A DNA stretch of 64,000 nucleotides from Fodinibacter sp963800505 (GTDB lineage: Bacteria > Actinomycetota > Actinomycetes > Actinomycetales > Dermatophilaceae). The translations under genes and the position numbers were made by a program. This document shows positions 49,912 to 57,803 of this stretch, piece by piece (position 1 is the first letter of the stretch; every line of letters starts with the position of its first letter). The notes beneath the pieces were generated by a model that ran no database searches, was not told where the DNA came from, and saw only the letters and a program-made list of their open reading frames with translations. The stretch lies in NCBI GenBank assembly GCA_963800505.1, contig CAWDBL010000009.1, forward strand, positions 62,001-126,000. The letters are read 5' to 3'.

Positions 49912-51426
49912 ATGGGTGACTTCATCGGCGCAGTCGACCAGGGCACGACGAGCACGCGGTTCATCGTCTTCGACCACGACGGGCGACCGGTGGCCAAGCA
50001 CCAGCTCGAGCACGAGCAGCTGCTCCCGCGGGCGGGCTGGGTCGAGCACAACCCCATCGAGATATGGGACCGCACCCAGACCGTCATCGGCAGCGCGCTG
50101 GCGCAGGCCGGCATCGCCAGCTCCGACCTCGACGCCATCGGGGTGACCAACCAGCGCGAGACCGCCATCGTCTGGGACCGCCGCACCGGGCGCCCCCTCC
50201 ACAACGCCATCGTCTGGCAGGACACCCGCACCGACTCGATCGCCAAGGCACTGGATGCCGACGGGCGCGGCGACGTCATCCGGCACAAGTCGGGGCTGCC
50301 GCCGGCCACCTACTTCTCGGCCGGCAAGGTGCAGTGGCTGCTCGAGAACGTCGACAGGCTGCGCGAGGCGGCCGAGCGCGGCGACGCCCTGTTCGGCACC
50401 CCCGACACCTGGGTGGTCTGGAACCTCACCGGCGGCCCCGACGGCGGCGTGCACACCACCGACGTCACCAACGCCAGCCGCACCATGCTGATGGACCTCA
50501 CCACCCTCGACTGGGACGACCAGCTGCTCGGCTTCTTCGGCATCCCCCGGGCGATGCTGCCGAGCATCAGCTCGAGCAGCGACGCCACCGCGTTCGGCAC
50601 CACCACCGCCCCGCGCGGGGGCGCGCCGGTGCCGATCGCCGGGGTGCTGGGCGACCAGCAGGCGGCCACCGTAGGCCAGGTCTGCTTCGAGGTGGGCGAG
50701 GCCAAGAACACCTACGGCACCGGCAACTTCCTGCTGCTCAACACCGGCGAGGAGCTCGTCCGCTCGACCAACGGCCTGCTCACCACCGTGGCCTACCGGT
50801 TCGGGGACGCCAAGCCGGTCTACGCCCTCGAGGGCTCGATCGCCGTCACCGGCAGCGCGGTGCAGTGGCTGCGCGACCAGCTCGGCATCATCTCCGGCGC
50901 CTCGGAGGTCGAGGCGCTCGCGGCATCCGTCGACGACACCGGCGGCGTCTACTTCGTGCCGGCCTTCAGCGGGCTCTTCGCCCCCTACTGGCGCAGTGAC
51001 GCGCGCGGGGCCATCGTCGGACTCTCCCGGTTCAACACCAACGCCCACCTGGCCAGGGCCACGCTCGAGGCGATCTGCTACCAGTCCCGCGACGTGGTCG
51101 ACGCGATGGCGGCCGACTCGGGCGTCTCGCTCACCTGCCTCAAGGTCGACGGCGGCATCACCGCGAACCGGCTGTGCATGCAGCTGCAGGCCGACGTGCT
51201 CGGGGTGCCGGTGAGCAAGCCGGTCGTGCCCGAGACCACCGCGCTGGGAGCGGCCTACGCCGCCGGGCTCGCCACCGGCTTCTGGTCCGGCACCGACGAG
51301 CTGCGCGCCAACTGGGCCGAGGACGAGCGGTGGGAGCCGCAGTGGAACGACGCCCAGCGCCGCGACGGGTATGCCGGGTGGCAGAAGGCCGTGCAGCGCA
51401 CCCTGGGCTGGGTCGACGTCGAGTAG
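49912..51426 (+). CDS. glpK: glycerol kinase
   Basis: A 504-aa FGGY-family kinase that phosphorylates glycerol to glycerol-3-phosphate. It opens with the phosphate-binding DQGTTSTRFIVFDHDG and has VWQDTRT, NTYGTGNFLLLNTG and ALEGSIAVTGSAVQWLRDQL. The catalytic Asp lies in YFVPAFSGLFAPYWRSDARG context, and length is normal. No glpF or glpD is adjacent. It has its own leaderless promoter. Convergent with the first serine-hydrolase gene. Confidence 0.94.
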   Translation: MGDFIGAVDQGTTSTRFIVFDHDGRPVAKHQLEHEQLLPRAGWVEHNPIEIWDRTQTVIGSALAQAGIASSDLDAIGVTNQRETAIVWDRRTGRPLHNAIVWQDTRTDSIAKALDADGRGDVIRHKSGLPPATYFSAGKVQWLLENVDRLREAAERGDALFGTPDTWVVWNLTGGPDGGVHTTDVTNASRTMLMDLTTLDWDDQLLGFFGIPRAMLPSISSSSDATAFGTTTAPRGGAPVPIAGVLGDQQAATVGQVCFEVGEAKNTYGTGNFLLLNTGEELVRSTNGLLTTVAYRFGDAKPVYALEGSIAVTGSAVQWLRDQLGIISGASEVEALAASVDDTGGVYFVPAFSGLFAPYWRSDARGAIVGLSRFNTNAHLARATLEAICYQSRDVVDAMAADSGVSLTCLKVDGGITANRLCMQLQADVLGVPVSKPVVPETTALGAAYAAGLATGFWSGTDELRANWAEDERWEPQWNDAQRRDGYAGWQKAVQRTLGWVDVE

Positions 51427-51448
51427 ATACGTTGCGCGAGAACGCTTT

Positions 51449-52288
51449 TCAGGTCAGCGGCACGTCGAGCGCGTCGAACACGATGCGCGACAGCCGGCTC
51501 ACCGTGGCCTGGCCGTAGGTGTAGCCGTTGAACGAGCGCGACAGGAACGACATCTGGTAGCTGCGCCCGCGACCCGAGACGTGCCCGACACCGTTGAGCC
51601 GGTAGCCGTCGCTGCGCGGGCCCCACCCGTTCTTCAGCTCGACGTGCACGTCGGCAGGCAGCCCGTCGCCCAGGCCCCAGTCCTGGGTCGAGGTCACCGC
51701 GCCCATCAGGCCGCGCGCATAGGCGCGACGCCCGGCCGTCAGGTAGGTGCCGAGCACCAGCTGGTTCATCATCTGCACGAGGTCACGGGTGGTCGACGTG
51801 GAGTGCCCCCACCAGGTGCTCGACCGGAACACGGTGCCGCCCAGCACCGTGGTGCTCCTCATCCCGAGCTGGTCGGCGACCGCCCGGCACCGGCGCACCC
51901 CCACCTGGGTGATGAGGGCGTCGGTGGCGTCGTTGTCGGAGAGGCGGATCATCCGCGAGGCCAGCGACCGCTGCGTCGAGGTGAGGGCCAGGCCCCGGTC
52001 CTGGGCCACCTTGAGCACGGTGACCAGGATGAGCACCTTGATCGCGCTGTGGGTCTGCTGCGTGCGCGGCCGCCAGGAGAAGTAGCGGCCGTTGCGGTTG
52101 TCACGCACCATCAGCCCGGCCACGCCGGCCCGGGTGGCCATGTAGCGGTCCAGCGCCGCGGTCAGCCCGGCTGCGGTGTCGATGCCGGCCGCTCCCGCCG
52201 GGGCCGCACCCAGCCCGAGCGCGCCCAGGGCCAGCCCGGCCGTCCCGGCCAGGACCAGCTCGCGCCGCCCCGGTGTCCCCGCCGTCAT
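51449..52288 (-). CDS. exported class-A-like serine hydrolase, paralog 1
   Basis: A 279-aa protein of the penicillin-recognising serine hydrolase fold. The Tat-like N-terminus GRRELVLAGTAGLALGALG ends near APAGAAG. Active-site motifs: HSAIKVLI (S-x-x-K), LSDNDATD (SDN) and ELKNGWG (KNG replacing KTG). The class A omega-loop E-x-x-L-N is absent; a WWGHSTSTTRDL segment stands there. Deacylation like a true beta-lactamase is therefore doubtful; a cell-wall or other exported hydrolase is likelier. Second in the operon 22 bp after paralog 2, with GAGGAG 6 bases before ATG. Confidence 0.75.
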   Translation of the reverse strand: MTAGTPGRRELVLAGTAGLALGALGLGAAPAGAAGIDTAAGLTAALDRYMATRAGVAGLMVRDNRNGRYFSWRPRTQQTHSAIKVLILVTVLKVAQDRGLALTSTQRSLASRMIRLSDNDATDALITQVGVRRCRAVADQLGMRSTTVLGGTVFRSSTWWGHSTSTTRDLVQMMNQLVLGTYLTAGRRAYARGLMGAVTSTQDWGLGDGLPADVHVELKNGWGPRSDGYRLNGVGHVSGRGRSYQMSFLSRSFNGYTYGQATVSRLSRIVFDALDVPLT

Positions 52289-52310
52289 GACAGCTCCTCG
52301 TCAGTCCTCG

Positions 52311-53141
52311 TCAGGTGAGCGGTTTGTCGAGCGCGTCGAAGACGATGCGCGACACCCGGTTGACCGTGGCCTTGCCGTAGGTGAAGCCGTTCGGGCTCCT
52401 CGACAGGATCGCCATCTGGTAGTTGCGGCCCGAGCCCGAGACGAACCCGAAGGAGTTGAGCCGGTAGCCGGTCGACATCGGCCCCCAGCCGTTCTTCTGC
52501 TCCACGTGCACCGTGGCGGGCAGCGGGTCACCCAGGCCCCACTGCTGGCTTGCCGTCACCGTGGCCATCAGCCCGCGCACGTAGGCCCGCCGCCCTGCCG
52601 TCAGGTAGGTGCCGAGCACGAGCTGGTTCATCAGCTGCACGAGGTCGCGGGTGGTGGTGGTCGAGTAGCCCCACCAGCCCGTCGAGCCACCGCGCACCAC
52701 CGTGTTCTTCAGGCCGAGCTGCCCGGCCACCCGCTGGCAGGTCGACACCCCGATCTGGGCCAGCAGCGTGTCGGTGGCCGCGTTGTCGGAGTTGCGGATC
52801 ATCCGGCTCGCCAGCGACTTCTGCGTGGTGGTCAGGGCGAGGTTGCGGTCCTGTGCACGCTTGAGCGTGGCCACGAGGATCAGCACCTTGATCGTGCTGA
52901 GGCTCTGCAGGGTCAGCGGCCGCCACGCGAAGTAGCTGCCGTTGCGGTTGTCGCGCACCATCAGGCCGACCCGGCCCACGCGGGTCGCGGCGTAGCGGTC
53001 GAGCGCGGCAGCCAGGGCGATGCGGGTGTCGATGCCGGCGGCGGATGCCGTGGCGGGCACCACCGCGCCCAGCACGCCCAGCCCGGCCCCGGCCACGCCG
53101 CCGAGCAGCACCCCACGACGGTTCACGACGCTCCCGGCCAT
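52311..53141 (-). CDS. exported class-A-like serine hydrolase, paralog 2
   Basis: A 276-aa close paralog of the downstream gene. N-terminus NRRGVLLGGVAGAGLGVLG fits a Tat signal, with cleavage near TASA. Motifs: LSTIKVLILVA, NSDNAATD, EQKNGWG. The WWGYSTTTTRDLVQLMNQLVLG segment again replaces an omega-loop glutamate. Its promoter is its own: TAGTCT 6 bases before ATG, using the upstream gene's stop codon. Presumably secreted. Confidence 0.75.
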   Translation of the reverse strand: MAGSVVNRRGVLLGGVAGAGLGVLGAVVPATASAAGIDTRIALAAALDRYAATRVGRVGLMVRDNRNGSYFAWRPLTLQSLSTIKVLILVATLKRAQDRNLALTTTQKSLASRMIRNSDNAATDTLLAQIGVSTCQRVAGQLGLKNTVVRGGSTGWWGYSTTTTRDLVQLMNQLVLGTYLTAGRRAYVRGLMATVTASQQWGLGDPLPATVHVEQKNGWGPMSTGYRLNSFGFVSGSGRNYQMAILSRSPNGFTYGKATVNRVSRIVFDALDKPLT

Positions 53142-53147
53142 GCCCGA

Positions 53148-53153
53148 AGACTA
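53148..53153 (-). promoter_or_regulatory. leaderless -10 box overlapping an upstream stop codon
   Basis: Minus strand TAGTCT, 6 bases (tcgggc), ATG of paralog 2. The TAG of this box is the stop codon of paralog 3. Confidence 0.6.
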
Positions 53154-54098
53154 GGCCAGGCCGCGGGCCATCGCCCGGTGGCAGATGTCGGCCACCTCCG
53201 AGATCGTGCGCCGGCCGTACCTGAACCCGGCCGGGCTGTTCGACAGGATGGCGAGCTGGTACTCGCGGTCGTCGGCGGACACCCAGCCGGCGGAGTTCAG
53301 CCGGTAGCCGTCCGGCAGCGGCCCCCACCCGTTCTTGGCGGCGACGTGCACCCGGCTCGACTCGGGCGCGAAGACGCCCCAGCGCTGCTCGGGGACCACG
53401 TCGGCCATCAGGAAGCGGGCGGTGGCGCGCCGCGCGCCGTCGAGCACGGCATCCGAGGAGAGCACCGCGCCGACCATCAGGTTGAGGTCACCGGGGGTGG
53501 TGCGCCACAGCCCCCACCAGCCCTTGTTCATGTGGGTGTGCTCCATGCCGACGAGGTCGCCGACCCGGCGCACCTCGTCGCGCCCGACCTCGGCGAGGAG
53601 CGACTCGGTGGCGGCGTTGTCGCTGCGGGTCATCATCCGCTCGGCGAGGCGGCGCTGCCGGCTGCTCAGCTGCTTGTCGTCCTGCTGCAGCTGGTGCAGC
53701 AGGGTGGTCAGCACCAGCACCTTGATGGTGCTGTAGCAGTAGCCCTCGTCGGCGTCGAGGCGGAAGGACTGGCCGCGGCGCAGGTCGACGAGCTCGAGCC
53801 CGAGGTCGCCGCTACGGCCGTCGAGGTAGTCGTCGAGCCGGGCGGCCAGCCGGGGCGCCTCCACCCGCGTCACGGCCTGCGGGGCCGGGCTCGCACCCGG
53901 ATCGGGCGAGGCGGTGGGAGAGGGCGACGCGGATGCCGTCGCCGTGGCCGTTGCCCTCGACGTCGCCACGGATGCCGGCGACGACGGCCCCGCCGAGTCC
54001 TCGCCGGCGCAGCCGGCCAGCACGGCGAGACCGGCGAGACCGGCTGCTGCGCCGCCACCGGCGAGCAGCCGGCGGCGGTCGAGGGCCGGTGGTGTCAC
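53151..54098 (-). CDS. lipoprotein class-A-like serine hydrolase, paralog 3
   Basis: A 315-aa, more diverged member. The N-terminus DRRRLLAGGGAAAGLAGLAVLAGC combines twin arginines with a lipobox (LAGC), so it is probably a Tat-exported lipoprotein. A Ser/Ala/Thr linker (residues 35-75) follows. Motifs: YSTIKVLVL, RSDNAATES, AAKNGWG and MNKGWWGLWRT. The GTG start is fixed by a TACGCT box 6 bases upstream; the longer frame before it is not credible. Its membrane anchoring contrasts with the two secreted paralogs downstream. Confidence 0.75.
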   Translation of the reverse strand: MTPPALDRRRLLAGGGAAAGLAGLAVLAGCAGEDSAGPSSPASVATSRATATATASASPSPTASPDPGASPAPQAVTRVEAPRLAARLDDYLDGRSGDLGLELVDLRRGQSFRLDADEGYCYSTIKVLVLTTLLHQLQQDDKQLSSRQRRLAERMMTRSDNAATESLLAEVGRDEVRRVGDLVGMEHTHMNKGWWGLWRTTPGDLNLMVGAVLSSDAVLDGARRATARFLMADVVPEQRWGVFAPESSRVHVAAKNGWGPLPDGYRLNSAGWVSADDREYQLAILSNSPAGFRYGRRTISEVADICHRAMARGLA

Positions 54099-54104
54099 CG
54101 GCAC

Positions 54105-54110
54105 AGCGTA
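54105..54110 (-). promoter_or_regulatory. leaderless -10 box for the lipoprotein hydrolase
   Basis: Minus strand TACGCT, 6 bases (gtgccg), GTG. It decides the start codon and hence the signal peptide. Confidence 0.58.
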
Positions 54111-54144
54111 CGGAGGCACCGGCGCGAGCCCCAACCCACCGCGC

Positions 54145-55179
54145 TCAGGGCAGCAGCCGGATCGGGGGGCCGTGGTGGTCGCAGCTCGCGACGACGTCGT
54201 CGTCGACGGTGAGCAACGGCATCCCGGGGTCCTCGCCACTGGCCGCTGCGGCCCAGTCGTGCTCCATGGCGACGTGCACGACGGGGATGCGGGCACGCGC
54301 CTCGTCGACCGCGGCCGTCATGGCAGCGGTCTCCTCGGCCGGCCAGTAGAGCCGGGTCACCGAGTGCCACACCACGGTGAGCACGTCGTCGGCCACCGGC
54401 TCGGCGAGCCGCTCTGCGACCCAGGTCGAGGCGGGCGCCCGGTCGACCGCCACGGGGTGCTCACGCGCCACCGGCAGAGCGGCAGCCAACCGGGCGTGCC
54501 GGCCGAGCTGCCAGGGCCACACGAACGAGGTGAGGTAGGCGGCGCCCTGCGCGGTGGCCGCGTCGACCGGTGCGACGTCACACCCCCGCCGCCCGACGAC
54601 CTCCACCTGCTCGGGCACGAACCCGGCGGCACCGCACCCCTCGACCACCAGCGGCGACCCCGGCGGCCCGGCCACCCACCCGTCGCCGGTGAAGCGGTAG
54701 TGGTCGACGAGCAGCCCGAGCCCGGCCGAGGCCCCCGGCTCGAGCAGACGCACCCGTCGCAGGCCGGTGCGGCGCACCGCCTCGGCGAGCCCGACGAGCA
54801 GCGCCGCGGTGCGCGCCGGCTCGTTCGTCTGCGGAGCCTCCTTCAGCGACGCGTGCAGCTCCTCCGCGTGGGCGCCCAGCACGGGTCGCACCATCGCCCA
54901 GGCGTCGTGGTGGTCGAAGTCGCCGCCGAGGCACGGGTAGAACCCCTCGAGCTGCGGGGCGTCGCCGCGCAGGACGATGCGGAACAGGCCGGCCAGCATC
55001 CGCAGCTGCGGGAACGCCCGGGCCGGCGCGTCCTCCCACCCGGAGAAGATCTCGCAGGTGACGCCGCCGACCTCCCAGTCGTCGGCCATCCCGGCGAGCA
55101 GCGCACCGTAGAGGTGGTCGGTGTGGCCGAAGTGGTTGCGGAACCGGTCGGCCAGCGTGTCGCCGTCGAACGCTCCCAT
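54145..55179 (-). CDS. DUF2332 family protein
   Basis: A 344-aa protein with the features of DUF2332: the GHTDHLYGALLAGMADDW start, RIVLRGDAPQLEGFYPCLGG, LLEPGASAGLGLLVDHYRF (a glycine-rich loop resembling a SAM-binding strand) and LTVVWHSVTRLYWPAEE. The fold may be methyltransferase-like, but function is unknown. The ATG is set by TAGCCT 6 bases upstream. Monocistronic, divergent from aminopeptidase P. Confidence 0.8.
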   Translation of the reverse strand: MGAFDGDTLADRFRNHFGHTDHLYGALLAGMADDWEVGGVTCEIFSGWEDAPARAFPQLRMLAGLFRIVLRGDAPQLEGFYPCLGGDFDHHDAWAMVRPVLGAHAEELHASLKEAPQTNEPARTAALLVGLAEAVRRTGLRRVRLLEPGASAGLGLLVDHYRFTGDGWVAGPPGSPLVVEGCGAAGFVPEQVEVVGRRGCDVAPVDAATAQGAAYLTSFVWPWQLGRHARLAAALPVAREHPVAVDRAPASTWVAERLAEPVADDVLTVVWHSVTRLYWPAEETAAMTAAVDEARARIPVVHVAMEHDWAAAASGEDPGMPLLTVDDDVVASCDHHGPPIRLLP

Positions 55180-55185
55180 GCGGGC

Positions 55186-55191
55186 AGGCTA
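55186..55191 (-). promoter_or_regulatory. leaderless -10 box for the DUF2332 gene
   Basis: Minus strand TAGCCT, 6 bases (gcccgc), ATG. Confidence 0.58.
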
Positions 55192-55262
55192 CCGGCGCAG
55201 GGCCTGGCGCCGGAGCCGTGCAGCGGCCGATGGGCACGGCTTGGCGTGGCAGCATGGGCCGG

Positions 55263-56768
55263 GTGAGCGAGCAGCAGAAGCAGGCAGACAACCGCGCCCG
55301 GGCCACCACCGACGAGTTCCGGGCCTTCGTGCACGACGGCTGGGCGCCCCGGCGCAGCGAGGTCACCGGCCCCACCCCGGCCGCGGGCCCCGCCGCCGAC
55401 CGCCGCGCCGTGCTCAGCGCCGCCTACCCCGGCCAGCGGCTGGTGGTGCCCGCCGGTGGCCTCAAGGTGCGCAGCAACGACACCGACTACGTCTTCCGCC
55501 CGCACACGGCGTTCGCCTGGCTGACCGGCCTCGGGGCCGACCGTGAGCCCGATGCGGTGCTCGTGCTCGAGCCGGTGTCCGGTGACGACGGCACGGCATC
55601 CGGCCACGAGGCGGTGCTCTACTTCCGCCCGCTCGCCGACCGCGACAGCGACGAGTTCTTCGCCGACGCCCGCTACGGCGAGTTCTGGGTCGGGGCCCGG
55701 CCCACGCTCGCCGACGTCGAGCTCGAGCTCGGCGTCGTCGCCCGCCACATCGACGAGCTCGACGCGGCAGTGGCCAAGGATGCCGGTGAGGTCACCGTGC
55801 GCCTCGTGCGCGACGCCGACACCGAGCTCGCGGCCCGCCTCGACGCCGCCCGGGTCGAGAACGGCGCCACCGAGGAGACCTTGCAGGAGGCCGACGACGC
55901 ACTGGCGCACGACATCTCGCACTTGCGGATGCGCAAGGACGACCACGAGGTCGAGCAGATGCGCGCCGCCGTGGCGGCCACCCACCACGGGTTCGAGGCG
56001 ATGATCGCCGAGCTGCGGGCGGCGGTCGAGCAGGGCCGCGGCGAGCGCTGGCTCGAGGGCACCTTCGCCCGGCACGCCCGGCACCGCGGCAACGGGGTCG
56101 GCTACGACTCGATCTGCGCGGCGGGCGACCACGCCAACACCCTGCACTGGATCAAGAACACCGGCGAGGTGCGCGAGGGCGACCTCGTGCTCATCGACGC
56201 CGGGGTCGAGGTCGACTCGCTCTACACCGCCGACATCACCCGCACCCTGCCGGCCTCGGGCACCTTCACCGAGGCCCAGCGCGAGGTCTATGACGCGGTG
56301 TACGCCGCGCAGGAGGCCGGCATCGCCGCGGTGAAGCCCGGTGCCAAGTTCTCCGACGTGCACGCGGCCGCCATCCGGGTCATCGCCGAGCACCTGCACG
56401 CCTGGGGCCTCCTGCCCGAGGGCGTGTCGGTCGAGGACACCCTCGACAAGGACCACGGCCAGTACCACCGGCGCTGGATGGTGCACGGCACCTCGCACCA
56501 CCTCGGCCTCGACGTGCACGACTGCGCCCTTGCCACCCGCGAGGAGTACATGGATGCCGTGCTCGAGCCGGGCATGGTGCTCACGGTCGAGCCTGGCCTG
56601 TACTTCAAGGCCGACGACCTGCTCGCGCCGGAGCGCTTCCGCGGCATGGGCGTGCGCATCGAGGACGACGTGGTGGTCACCGCCGACGGCTGCGAGAACC
56701 TGTCGGCCGCGATGCCCCGGGCGTCTGCCGACGTCGAGGCCTGGATCGCCGAGGTCCAGGCCCGCTGA
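55263..56768 (+). CDS. pepP: Xaa-Pro aminopeptidase (aminopeptidase P)
   Basis: A 501-aa M24B metallopeptidase. The N-terminal AMP_N domain (about residues 50-200) is followed by the pita-bread catalytic domain. Metal ligands: IDAGVEVDSLYTADITRT (two Asp), MVHGTSHHLGLDVHD (His), LTVEPGLYF (Glu) and GVRIEDDVVV (Glu). It removes N-terminal residues preceding proline. The GTG start (SEQQKQADNRAR) has CAGCAT 7 bases upstream. Upstream in-frame codons are not convincing. Confidence 0.9.
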   Translation: MSEQQKQADNRARATTDEFRAFVHDGWAPRRSEVTGPTPAAGPAADRRAVLSAAYPGQRLVVPAGGLKVRSNDTDYVFRPHTAFAWLTGLGADREPDAVLVLEPVSGDDGTASGHEAVLYFRPLADRDSDEFFADARYGEFWVGARPTLADVELELGVVARHIDELDAAVAKDAGEVTVRLVRDADTELAARLDAARVENGATEETLQEADDALAHDISHLRMRKDDHEVEQMRAAVAATHHGFEAMIAELRAAVEQGRGERWLEGTFARHARHRGNGVGYDSICAAGDHANTLHWIKNTGEVREGDLVLIDAGVEVDSLYTADITRTLPASGTFTEAQREVYDAVYAAQEAGIAAVKPGAKFSDVHAAAIRVIAEHLHAWGLLPEGVSVEDTLDKDHGQYHRRWMVHGTSHHLGLDVHDCALATREEYMDAVLEPGMVLTVEPGLYFKADDLLAPERFRGMGVRIEDDVVVTADGCENLSAAMPRASADVEAWIAEVQAR

Positions 56769-56780
56769 GCCCGACTCCCC

Positions 56781-56851
56781 GACTTCGTGCGACTTCCCTA
56801 CGGTTCTTGGGGTGCGAGAGCGCGAAAACCGTAGGCAGCTCGCACGAAGTC
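56781..56851. repeat. intergenic palindrome after pepP
   Basis: Outer arms GACTTCGTGCGA (56781-56792) and its complement (56840-56851), and inner arms CCTACGGTT (56797-56805) and AACCGTAGG (56827-56835), form a two-tier hairpin. It lies between convergent stops (pepP and the deacetylase) and could end both transcripts. Confidence 0.8.
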
Positions 56852-56865
56852 GATCGAACAGCGGG

Positions 56866-57624
56866 TCACCAGGGCGGCGGTTGGCGCCGGTCGAAGACCA
56901 CCTCGAGCGCGAGCGCGTGCTCGACCCCGGCGGCCTCACCGCCGCGCCCGAGGATCATCTGGAGCAGGGCCCGCGGCTTGGGGAACTCGTCGGGTAGGGC
57001 GTCGTTGTAGGCCTGGTGCGCCTCGAGGGAGTGCACCGAGGCCTCGAAGTGCTCACCCGACACGTCGACGAAGTGCGTCGGCCGCGGGGAGCCCGCGACG
57101 GCGTAGACCGTGACGCCGTTCCACGTCTCGAGCCCGGAGTCGAGCAGGTCACGGTGCAGCCACCGGTTGCCGGCGTCGGCGACGGCGTCGACGGTGGCCA
57201 GGCCCACCGCGCGGTGGTCGGCCTGGTTGATCATGCCCGGGCCGAACAGCACCTCCCAGTTGGAGCCGATGACCAGGTCGGGCCGGTGGCGTCGCACGGC
57301 GGCGGCGACCTCGCGGCGCAGCGAAACGCCGTACTCGATGGCGCCGTCGGGCCACCCGGCGAACTCCACCGTGTCGACGCCGACCCGTCGCGCGCTCTCG
57401 CGCTCCTCCTCCTCGCGCACCTGCGCGGCCTGCTCCGGGTCCATGGTGTCGATGCCGGCCTCGCCGCGGGTCAGCAGGAAGTAGGCCACGTGCGAGCCCT
57501 CGCCCACCCACCGGTTGATCGCGGCGGCCGTGCCGTACTCGATGTCGTCGGGGTGCGCGACGACGCAGAGCACGGAGGAGAAGGGGCCTTCAAGGGGGTC
57601 GAGCGACGGGCTTTCGTGGTCCAT
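56866..57624 (-). CDS. PIG-L family deacetylase
   Basis: A 252-aa zinc-dependent N-acetylglucosaminyl-deacetylase-fold protein. The AHPDD motif (VVAHPDDIEYG) and the later QADHRAVG segment supply zinc ligands. The family includes MshB and Mca of mycothiol metabolism and LmbE-like enzymes; a mycothiol link is possible but not proven. The start was moved to MDHESPS because TATGGT lies 6 bases upstream of that ATG; the earlier in-frame MARYGRP would be inside the promoter. Confidence 0.85.
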   Translation of the reverse strand: MDHESPSLDPLEGPFSSVLCVVAHPDDIEYGTAAAINRWVGEGSHVAYFLLTRGEAGIDTMDPEQAAQVREEEERESARRVGVDTVEFAGWPDGAIEYGVSLRREVAAAVRRHRPDLVIGSNWEVLFGPGMINQADHRAVGLATVDAVADAGNRWLHRDLLDSGLETWNGVTVYAVAGSPRPTHFVDVSGEHFEASVHSLEAHQAYNDALPDEFPKPRALLQMILGRGGEAAGVEHALALEVVFDRRQPPPW

Positions 57625-57630
57625 CGGCCG

Positions 57631-57636
57631 ACCATA
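57631..57636 (-). promoter_or_regulatory. leaderless -10 box for the PIG-L gene
   Basis: Minus strand TATGGT, 6 bases (cggccg), ATG. It changes the start assignment by seven codons. Confidence 0.6.
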
Positions 57637-57736
57637 GCGGGCCACCGGTGACGGCTGGAACCCCGCGAGACCGCTCGACCTAGACAGTGGGCAATTTGCC
57701 TGCAGCAGCGACTCTCGGGGGCGTTTCGGCGTAGTA

Positions 57737-57754
57737 ACTTCGAATGTCCGAAGT
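57737..57754 (+). promoter_or_regulatory. possible operator of the sugar ABC operon
   Basis: ACTTCG-N6-CGAAGT is an 18-bp inverted repeat 50 bp before the first gene of the importer, in a 179-bp region with otherwise no gene. Such a site would suit a dimeric sugar-responsive repressor such as LacI/GntR type. Core promoter boxes were not resolved. Confidence 0.4.
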
Positions 57755-57803
57755 GTTGTACGTCACAGAGCGCGCAGCACCGACGACTCGACGAGGAGTG
57801 GTG

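Noticed and set aside
49489..51048. 519-codon minus-strand frame crossing the minisatellite and glpK
   Set aside because: Open only because the 63-bp repeat is a multiple of three and glpK's antisense frame is GC-rich; there is no coding evidence.
51449..54098. Beta-lactam resistance cluster
   Set aside because: The omega-loop glutamate motif of class A beta-lactamases is absent and KTG is KNG; hydrolysis of beta-lactams is not supported.
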